Assembly: GCA_964584245.1 (NCBI GenBank)
Contig: CAZOZK010000026.1
Coordinates: 1 to 12,511, forward strand
Direction of reading: 5' to 3'
Length of the DNA stretch: 12,511 nt
Origin: CAZOZK01 sp964584245
GTDB lineage: Bacteria; Patescibacteriota; Microgenomatia; UBA1400; PJMF01
In this document: piece by piece, positions 8,294 through 12,511 of the stretch
Position numbering within the stretch: position 1 is the first letter of the stretch
Layout: each line of letters starts with the position of its first letter
Made by a program: the position numbers and the translations under genes
The notes under the pieces: generated by a model
Seen by the model: only the letters and a program-made list of their open reading frames with translations
What the model was told of the DNA's origin: nothing
The model's database searches: none

Positions 8294-8845
8294 ATGCAAC
8301 AAGACACTACATTAGCAAGTCAACAAATCGCTCAAGCTGCTTTAGATGAAGCAAATCAAGAAGCATTAGAAGCGTCAGATCAAGAAAGTTTGCCAGCTCA
8401 AGTTGAAGATTCTTCGGATGATCAAGTGGAAATGGCGGCATCAGACGAATTAGCCAGCACACTAAGTTCATTGCAAAATGTGATTGAGCGAAATGCTGAG
8501 CAACTTGAAAAAATCCAAGAAGAGCTCAAGCACAAACGCGAAAGCATGAAAAATGTGTTTGAAAATGACACATTGCTTGCTGAGGCTCAAGAACAACAAG
8601 CCCTCTACTCTAATCAACTCAAGGAACGCAAAGCTAAACTGCAAGCTGACCCTCAAGTGACCTCTTTGAAGATTCAGGTTGGAGAACTCAATGAGCAGAA
8701 AAAGGAAGTTGAAGAAGCCTTGAGCAATCACTTGGTAAATTATTATCAGTTGACCAACTCCAAGAGTTTTGACACAAGTGACGGCGACCAGTGGGATTTT
8801 GTGGTCCGCGCCAAAGTAAAGCCACGCAAAGGCAAGGCGGAGTAA
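8294..8845 (+). CDS. Unrecognised acidic/coiled-coil/basic protein
   Basis: The 183-residue cytoplasmic protein has three visible parts. Residues 1-55 are strongly acidic and rich in Gln, Ala, Glu and Asp. Residues 56 to about 150 are a long amphipathic helix with heptad-like spacing, almost certainly a coiled coil. The C-terminal tail is basic ('RAKVKPRKGKAE'), suggesting nucleic-acid or ribosome contact. There is no signal peptide or membrane segment, and I cannot assign a family. AGAAGGG at 8282-8288 serves as Shine-Dalgarno for the ATG. The next gene begins one base after the TAA stop, with its Shine-Dalgarno inside this gene, so the two are translationally coupled and their products probably work together. 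The gene is divergent from pyk. Confidence 0.8.
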   Translation: MQQDTTLASQQIAQAALDEANQEALEASDQESLPAQVEDSSDDQVEMAASDELASTLSSLQNVIERNAEQLEKIQEELKHKRESMKNVFENDTLLAEAQEQQALYSNQLKERKAKLQADPQVTSLKIQVGELNEQKKEVEEALSNHLVNYYQLTNSKSFDTSDGDQWDFVVRAKVKPRKGKAE

Positions 8846-8846
8846 A

Positions 8847-9410
8847 ATGTCAAATAAGCTTGAATTAGGTCTACTACGTGAATCAACTAAAATAACTTCC
8901 TGGGTTGGTGTAAATGCGGTGCTAAACTGGTTAATTTCTCCCGAAAAAAATAAAGAAGATGTAATTAAAAGTGTTGGCGATCAAGTGGATGGTCTTATTG
9001 GTGAGTTAAAGCCACAAGAACTTAAAACTTATGGTACGCAATATATGGAAGTGGTAAATGCAGATCTAGAGTTTTTTGGAAAAAAAGATATAATCTCAGA
9101 ATTAAAAATGGCAATTGGAAGGGTTGATAAAATTGAGATCCAGAAATACTTTGGAATGCTATATTCTATTTCAGAAAATCCCATTGTTGCATTCGCAGAG
9201 TATGCCAAAATTCTTGAAGAAGTTTTCAATACGCAACTTGCTAGTTTACTAGTTGCGATTAACCAAACAGATTTGAATATCAATTCTTTAGTTCCGTCTG
9301 AACCTACATATGATTATGAAGAAAGATTTGCTGCTAAACTTAGCAGTTTAATCAATCAATATGACACTAAAACAATTCCGTTAAAAGAGCTAGTCCCTGT
9401 AACGGCTTAA
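8847..9410 (+). CDS. Unrecognised 187-residue protein, coupled to the coiled-coil gene
   Basis: The protein is mostly helical by its residue pattern and has no clear membrane span; the most hydrophobic stretch is 'WVGVNAVLNWLIS' near residues 19-31, which could be a buried or amphipathic helix. The middle alternates Lys/Glu-rich and aliphatic stretches, as in a small helical bundle, and the C-terminus is polar. No catalytic motif is visible and I do not recognise the family. GGAG at 8839-8842, within the end of the preceding gene, gives a good Shine-Dalgarno four bases from the ATG. The gene is more AT-rich than pyk or rpsU. No U-rich plus-strand terminator follows; the hairpin at 9435-9476 may block read-through in this direction only weakly. 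Confidence 0.78.
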   Translation: MSNKLELGLLRESTKITSWVGVNAVLNWLISPEKNKEDVIKSVGDQVDGLIGELKPQELKTYGTQYMEVVNADLEFFGKKDIISELKMAIGRVDKIEIQKYFGMLYSISENPIVAFAEYAKILEEVFNTQLASLLVAINQTDLNINSLVPSEPTYDYEERFAAKLSSLINQYDTKTIPLKELVPVTA

Positions 9411-9424
9411 TCTCAAAAATTTTG

Positions 9425-9476
9425 TAAGAACAAAAATCAGCGTGGTCTCCTGTTTTATCAAGATTCCACGCTGATT
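9425..9476 (-). terminator. Intrinsic terminator of rpsU
   Basis: A perfect 11-bp inverted repeat is formed by AATCAGCGTGG (9435-9445) and CCACGCTGATT (9466-9476), with a 20-nt loop. Read on the minus strand the stem is followed by TTTTTGTTCTT, a classic U-rich tail, starting 25 bp past the rpsU stop. Read on the plus strand the tail is CAAATTG, so termination of the 8294-9410 pair would be poor. Confidence 0.85.
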
Positions 9477-9500
9477 CAAATTGTAAAGCTATAAGAAAAA

Positions 9501-9755
9501 TTATATTGTTTCGATACGATCGTATAATTTCTCAATTGACTCTGCACTAACGTTCTTAGTGTGTTTAAGCTGACGAGCACGTCGGCGTAAACGAGTTTTT
9601 TCGATTTTCTTTTGAGCAGCAATTTTGGATGGTTTTTGGAAGTAACGGCGATCCTTAGCCTTTTGGACTACGTCAGTACTAGCAGAAGCTTTTTTGAATC
9701 TGCGGATAATGTCCCCACTGTTGTCATTTCCATTTGATCTAATGACTATTGGCAT
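9501..9755 (-). CDS. rpsU: Small ribosomal subunit protein bS21
   Basis: This 84-residue, strongly basic protein belongs to the 30S subunit, where bS21 sits near the 3' end of 16S rRNA and helps mRNA selection. The conserved core is visible: a short beta strand 'MPIVIRSNG', then 'DIIRRFKKASASTDVVQKAKDRRYFQKPSKIAAQKK', then an Arg-rich segment 'RLRRRARQ'. It is longer at the C-terminus than the 71-residue E. coli protein, the last 18 residues forming an extra, less basic helix. The start is certain: GGAGGTG at 9769-9763 lies seven bases before the ATG, the strongest Shine-Dalgarno in the window. The gene has its own promoter, a leader hairpin and a terminator, so it is probably transcribed separately from the upstream HIT and DHH genes. 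Confidence 0.95.
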   Translation of the reverse strand: MPIVIRSNGNDNSGDIIRRFKKASASTDVVQKAKDRRYFQKPSKIAAQKKIEKTRLRRRARQLKHTKNVSAESIEKLYDRIETI

Positions 9756-9799
9756 GTGTACTCACCTCCATTCCAAATTGTGTGATCTATTCTAAAGTG

Positions 9800-9843
9800 T
9801 GTTGTACTCACTAGATAGCTTGTTAAGAGACTATCTTACAACA
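9800..9843 (-). promoter_or_regulatory. Structured leader hairpin of rpsU mRNA
   Basis: In the minus-strand transcript TGTTGTA-AGATAG pairs with CTATCT-(6-nt bulge AGTGAG)-TACAACA: thirteen perfect base pairs with a 12-nt loop. The hairpin would begin one or two bases after the predicted transcription start, leaving about 45 nt of open leader before the Shine-Dalgarno and ATG. It may protect the 5' end or regulate translation. Confidence 0.55.
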
Positions 9844-9850
9844 ATCTGAC

Positions 9851-9879
9851 ATTATATCTTATTTTTCCAGATATGGCGA
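9851..9879 (-). promoter_or_regulatory. rpsU promoter
   Basis: On the minus strand TCGCCA (9879-9874) is followed after 17 bp by a perfect TATAAT (9856-9851). Transcription would start near 9845, giving a leader of about 90 nt. The -35 matches four of six consensus bases. The promoter sits immediately after the HIT stop codon. Confidence 0.65.
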
Positions 9880-9896
9880 GGGGTGTAGATTTTTCT

Positions 9897-10439
9897 TTAC
9901 TCGTTCGAAACTGCTGGTGAAAATGAATGTTTTTCTTGACTGATGAGATGCAGATGCACATGTGGCACTTCTTGATTTGGCGGATAGACATTGACCGTCA
10001 GCGTGGCTTGAGTCAGCTTGAGTGTTTCGAGAGCCACAAAAATGGCTTGGGCGTAGAGTTCACCGAGTGAATCCTGGGCTAGATCTGGCAGCGCTTGGGC
10101 ATCATCTTTTGGAATAATCAGCACATGAGTTGGTGCAACAGGGTATAAATCTTGAATACAAAGGTGGGTAACATCATTCAAAACAGGAAAAAAAATGGTG
10201 CCTTTTGCTTTTGCTTGCTCTGGATTTGCAATAATAGGTGCAAACACATCTGGGATTTTGAAAGTGGCATTTTTGATTTGTATTCCGCCATGGATGCGAA
10301 ATGGACTCAGTGAATATCCATCTACTTGCTTGTCTAGTTCTGTGGTGACTTTATAGCTTTGAAAGCCGCGTGCATGTGCCTCTTGGATTGCATCTTGTGC
10401 CAGCCGAGATACTTGTGCGGTGGTAAGTGATTGCTGCAT
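9897..10439 (-). CDS. HIT-family nucleotide hydrolase/transferase
   Basis: HIT proteins hydrolyse or transfer nucleotidyl groups from substrates such as AMP-lysine, Ap4A or sugar nucleotides. The defining histidine triad is clear: 'HVHLHLIS' with His160, His162 and His164. It is preceded by 'PTHVLIIPKDDAQALPDL' (103-120), which matches the usual 'H-x-L-I-x-P-K' strand-helix element. An N-terminal region of about 75 residues lacks an obvious match and makes the protein longer (180) than the common 110-140. AGGA at 10450-10447 sets the ATG with a seven-base spacer. The gene lies 31 bp after the DHH-type gene on the same strand, probably in one transcript, suggesting linked nucleotide or phosphoester metabolism. 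The exact substrate cannot be read from the sequence. Confidence 0.9.
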   Translation of the reverse strand: MQQSLTTAQVSRLAQDAIQEAHARGFQSYKVTTELDKQVDGYSLSPFRIHGGIQIKNATFKIPDVFAPIIANPEQAKAKGTIFFPVLNDVTHLCIQDLYPVAPTHVLIIPKDDAQALPDLAQDSLGELYAQAIFVALETLKLTQATLTVNVYPPNQEVPHVHLHLISQEKHSFSPAVSNE

Positions 10440-10470
10440 ACTAGTATCCTGTTTTTACGTTCTATCTTGA

Positions 10471-11346
10471 TTACGCCTTGTACGTTGCCTGAATAATGGC
10501 AATTATTTCTTTGAGCGGCAAGTTAGAGGCTTTTTGATTACGATGCTTACTTGATCCATTGATCAGCATTTTTCCACTCTGGTGATAAAACCAAGACGCA
10601 GCACTATCAACTTGTTTCATGATGTCAGCCACCGGTTTTAAATCAATTGGTGAATCAGGGCGAACTTTAATGCGCACATTGCCAAGCTTGGGATCTTTGC
10701 GGATGACTAGTGCGAAACCCTGCTTTTGGGCGAGCTTGATAGTTTCGTCGTTGCTGGTTTCAACACCCAGACATTTGCCGGCGCCACACTCAAATACAAT
10801 CCCCTCGGTGGTTATAATCTCCTCGGCCTTGAGGCGTTGAGTGATAATGCCGTAGGCGCTGTCTAGACACTGCAGGCCAAACTGCATCTGCGAGTCGTCG
10901 TTGTGTGGATCAGAAAATTCAATCCCTTTGATGAGTTCATGAATCATAAAACTGTTGCGAAGATTTGCTGAGTCTGTCCAGTAAATTTCATGGAAATGAT
11001 CAATTTCGGTCACAAATTTGGCAATAGCCTGCAAACCTTCATTATCTTTTAATTCTGGATGCACATTGCAAATGTACTCGAAAGTAAGTGACGTTGCGCT
11101 GACAAATTGTTGGCCACGCTCTGGTTGATGGTGATCGAACTCGCCAAAACCAGTATCGACATGAGTGACTTCGTGGAGTTGAAAGCCGAGCTTTTCTGCT
11201 TCTTCTGGTTGAATAGATTCTCCAGGGTTCACAAAGGCAACTTTGGATGTGCCGTAGTGCTGACTATCAAAGCGCATGAGCATCCAGACTGCCCCAATTG
11301 CGTCTAGATCTGGTGCGTGGTGGGTAACGAGTAACATTCGTTTCAT
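10471..11346 (-). CDS. DHH-type phosphoesterase-like protein
   Basis: The N-terminus carries DHH-superfamily motifs: 'THHAPDLDAIGAV' at 8-20, with Asp13 and Asp15 in the place of motif I 'H-x-x-P-D-x-D-A-x-G'; then 'VDTGFGEFDHH' at 63-73, with Asp64 and the D-H-H of motif III; and 'TEIDHFH' around Asp116, a possible motif IV ligand. These would form a two-metal site for hydrolysing phosphoesters or short oligonucleotides. The remaining part, with 'GKCLGVETSNDE' and a late 'WFYHQSGKMLINGSSKH', may be the substrate-binding domain, somewhat like the C-terminal domain of other DHH or MYG1-like proteins. Length is 291 residues. The ATG at 11346 lies six bases after a TATACT box and has no Shine-Dalgarno, so it is probably leaderless; ATG 11337 is an alternative. 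A HIT gene follows. Confidence 0.75.
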   Translation of the reverse strand: MKRMLLVTHHAPDLDAIGAVWMLMRFDSQHYGTSKVAFVNPGESIQPEEAEKLGFQLHEVTHVDTGFGEFDHHQPERGQQFVSATSLTFEYICNVHPELKDNEGLQAIAKFVTEIDHFHEIYWTDSANLRNSFMIHELIKGIEFSDPHNDDSQMQFGLQCLDSAYGIITQRLKAEEIITTEGIVFECGAGKCLGVETSNDETIKLAQKQGFALVIRKDPKLGNVRIKVRPDSPIDLKPVADIMKQVDSAASWFYHQSGKMLINGSSKHRNQKASNLPLKEIIAIIQATYKA

Positions 11347-11352
11347 AGGGGC

Positions 11353-11382
11353 AGTATACCAAGTTTGTAAGGATTATGTTAG
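11353..11382 (-). promoter_or_regulatory. Leaderless promoter of the DHH-HIT transcript
   Basis: On the minus strand CTAACA (11382-11377) is followed after 18 bp by TATACT (11358-11353), then six bases, then the ATG at 11346. The transcription start would coincide with the start codon. The -35 matches four of six consensus bases and the -10 five of six. Confidence 0.6.
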
Positions 11383-11429
11383 GAATAATATGGTACAAGA
11401 GAATAAGTTGAAAAATTGTCGTTTGATGG

Positions 11430-11490
11430 GAGTAAATAAAAACACCCGCCGCAAACAATTGAAAGTTTAATTTCTTTTGTTTGCCGCGGG
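11430..11490 (-). terminator. Strong minus-strand intrinsic terminator without clear client gene
   Basis: CCCGCCGCAAACAA (11445-11458) pairs with TTGTTTGCCGCGGG (11477-11490): 13 pairs and one C-C mismatch. A further GAAA/TTTC stem closes over a six-base loop. On the minus strand the stem is followed by TGTTTTTATTT, a good U-tail; on the plus strand the tail is TTCCTC. The nearest upstream minus gene is the DUF4258 one, about 600 bp away across an opposing gene. Confidence 0.75.
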
Positions 11491-11678
11491 TTCCTCACCG
11501 GGATATGTTTAGTACTATATGGTTTGAAGCAGAAAAAACCCACAACCAAAAATGCGCGATCAGACAATCTATAATTTTATTACCAGTGACCAATAAAAAC
11601 TATTATAAGCCTAGATAATTTTTGCACTTTTTGCAGATATGTAATGGGTGTGTGGAAAAACCCTTAGTATGTTTATGT

Positions 11679-11708
11679 TTGTTTATAACATCGAGATACT
11701 GTTACAAT
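11679..11708 (+). promoter_or_regulatory. Possible promoter of the small membrane protein
   Basis: TTGTTT (11679-11684) and TACAAT (11703-11708) are 18 bp apart, with the -10 matching five of six consensus bases. Transcription would start near 11715, about 30 bp before the preferred ATG. The -35 is weak. Confidence 0.35.
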
Positions 11709-11744
11709 TATGTTACTAAACACCATATTATGGTCAACTCAAGC

Positions 11745-12113
11745 ATGAAAAAAATAGTACTATTGGTTGATGTTTTTATAGCAATTTTTGTATTACCATT
11801 GGTTTGGTTAGCATTAACTATGTTGTTTACTATGCTTACTGATGGTTGTCGCCCAGGTGATTGTTTTACTGGTAAGTTTATTGCTACTCCAGGGTTACTA
11901 CTCATTCAATTCAGTACAGTAAATTTTTACATAATTTTACTTTTAAATGTCTTAAATACTTTTTTTCACAAGAATTTTTATATTCGAAAATTTTTTCGGT
12001 TTATGTATCTTATGACTAGAGTAGCCTGTTTATATTTAATTCCTCTGTTAATTGCATATTGGTTATACATTGGAGTAATACAATATATTTTCTCGAAATT
12101 TTTCGCTATTTAG
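11745..12113 (+). CDS. Small hypothetical membrane protein with three helices
   Basis: The 122-residue protein begins 'MKKIVLLVDVFIAIFVLPL' and has three hydrophobic segments, at about residues 4-30, 47-70 and 83-115. The loop between the first two contains 'DGCRPGDCFTG' with two cysteines that could form a disulfide or bind a metal. I do not recognise a family. ATG 11745 is chosen because it gives a short Met-Lys-Lys start directly before the first helix; ATG 11730 and TTG 11622 are in-frame alternatives, and none has a Shine-Dalgarno. The 3' end overlaps the convergent DUF4258-like gene by eight bp. Codon use is very AT-rich, more than in pyk or rpsU, which may indicate a recent or fast-evolving gene. 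It could be spurious, but the alternation of hydrophobic spans and charged ends looks real. Confidence 0.6.
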   Translation: MKKIVLLVDVFIAIFVLPLVWLALTMLFTMLTDGCRPGDCFTGKFIATPGLLLIQFSTVNFYIILLLNVLNTFFHKNFYIRKFFRFMYLMTRVACLYLIPLLIAYWLYIGVIQYIFSKFFAI

Positions 12114-12486
12114 AAAAAAAGATAAAATACATCTTTTTGATTAAAAACCAAGAAATCCTAAATGGTAATGTGATCAGTTGCCACATAAGTGGGACTTTGT
12201 CCTCTTCACCGCGAATCCAAACCGAGATAATCAGCCACTTTTTATCTGGAAGCAAGGAAGCAATTACCTGAGTTTGTCGGCCATGAATGGTTTTGATGAA
12301 CTTGATTTTGGGTGAGTCTTGGAAATCTTTGGCATTTTCTTGAACAGGGAAGGTTTTGTCTGGATTTGCTAGGGTGAGGCGCACCATTTCTCGCGAAATG
12401 GTGCGCCCCTCCATCCTCTCAAGCGCGTGCTTAGAAAAAATCAATTGACCGTACTGATTCGAGTTATAGTGACTTGAGTTATGCAT
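12106..12486 (-). CDS. DUF4258-like protein with hydrophobic C-terminal tail
   Basis: The pattern 'FSKHALERMEGRTISREMV' (17-35), then 'KTFPVQE' and 'IASLLPDKKWLIISVWIRGEED' (75-96), fits the DUF4258 fold, a small RelE/BrnT-like alpha/beta domain that often occurs as the toxin of a toxin-antitoxin pair or as a stand-alone protein. No antitoxin-like gene is adjacent in the window, but the upstream side ends 25 bp from the start. The domain would end near residue 96; about 30 further residues, rich in Leu, Ile, Phe and Trp, form a tail unlike the usual length of 80-100. ATG 12486 has only a weak GAAG upstream. Codons 26-37 contain a perfect inverted repeat (12378-12407). The toxin assignment is inference, and the DUF family call is by eye. 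Confidence 0.68.
   Translation of the reverse strand: MHNSSHYNSNQYGQLIFSKHALERMEGRTISREMVRLTLANPDKTFPVQENAKDFQDSPKIKFIKTIHGRQTQVIASLLPDKKWLIISVWIRGEEDKVPLMWQLITLPFRISWFLIKKMYFIFFSK
12378..12407 (-). repeat. Perfect 13-bp inverted repeat with GCGA tetraloop
   Basis: GGCGCACCATTTC at 12378-12390 is the exact reverse complement of the bases at 12395-12407, with a four-base gap. In the minus-strand mRNA the loop reads GCGA, a GNRA tetraloop, on a GC-rich base. It lies wholly inside the DUF4258-like coding sequence. No U-run follows, so it is not a classical terminator. Confidence 0.95.
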
Positions 12487-12511
12487 AGTATCTTCAAATC
12501 AATTCTAAACC

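Larger units (their letters stand above)
11347..11729. other. Region without a convincing gene
   Basis: The stretch between the DHH gene and the small membrane protein gene holds the DHH promoter, a strong minus-strand terminator hairpin (11445-11490) and a possible plus-strand promoter (11679-11708). Open frames here are short and lack start signals. An AT-rich stretch at 11560-11620 could contain a minus-strand promoter for a small RNA that ends at the hairpin. Confidence 0.6.

Noticed and set aside
8468..8731. Minus-strand frame encoding a Phe/Leu-rich, membrane-like peptide
   Set aside because: It is the complement of a Lys/Glu/Gln-rich coiled coil, which always gives Phe/Leu-rich antisense translations.
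11445..11600. Known RNA such as SRP RNA, 6S, tRNA or a common riboswitch
   Set aside because: None of their conserved motifs can be found on either strand; only the terminator hairpin is clear.
1..12511. Alternative genetic code with UGA read as glycine (code 25)
   Set aside because: All recognisable proteins are full length without internal TGA and use normal GGN glycine codons.
1..12511. CRISPR arrays, insertion sequences, tRNA genes, prophage modules
   Set aside because: No direct-repeat arrays, transposase motifs, cloverleaf patterns or phage structural genes were seen.

Overview
This window looks like a piece of a small, host-dependent or ultra-small bacterial genome, most likely Candidate Phyla Radiation (Patescibacteria). 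This is inferred from gene style and content, not proven. The sequence is AT-rich and intergenic gaps are short. There is a bS21 gene, a divergent pyruvate kinase and a YfhO-type membrane protein. Several proteins match no family I recognise, and two genes look leaderless. The standard code fits: every recognisable protein reads through without internal TGA. Yet none of the thirteen gene ends uses TGA (ten TAA, three TAG).

Layout. Positions 1-1443 (+) hold the 3' part of a gene for an unrecognised all-helical protein built from about eight degenerate units of about 62 residues. Positions 1520-4220 (+) form a three-gene ABC-2 type exporter operon: two permeases and an ATPase of the COG4587/COG3694/COG4586 type. 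It starts at a TATAAT box only seven bases from an ATG, and its first permease contains a 17-base T run. Convergent to it, and overlapping it by 35 bp, is a minus-strand pair: pyruvate kinase (8131-6722) followed by a YfhO-like membrane protein (6681-4186). Divergent from pyk is a tight plus-strand pair of unrecognised genes (8294-9410), the first encoding an acidic, coiled-coil and then basic protein.

Positions 9425-11382 (-) contain a DHH-type phosphoesterase-like gene with a leaderless promoter, a HIT-family gene 30 bp downstream, and then rpsU. rpsU has its own promoter, a hairpin at the predicted 5' end of its mRNA, a strong Shine-Dalgarno and an intrinsic terminator. From 11347 to about 11744 there is no convincing gene, but there is a strong minus-strand terminator with no obvious client, so a small RNA is possible. 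The window ends with a small three-helix membrane protein (+). It overlaps a DUF4258-like protein (-) whose coding sequence carries a perfect 13-bp stem closed by a GCGA tetraloop.

The recognisable genes cover glycolytic ATP production (pyk), envelope export or glycoconjugate work (ABC-2 exporter, YfhO), nucleotide or phosphoester hydrolysis (DHH, HIT) and translation (bS21). The best candidates for something new are the repeat protein, the two-gene unknown operon at 8294-9410, the orphan terminator/sRNA region, and the structured DUF4258 locus.
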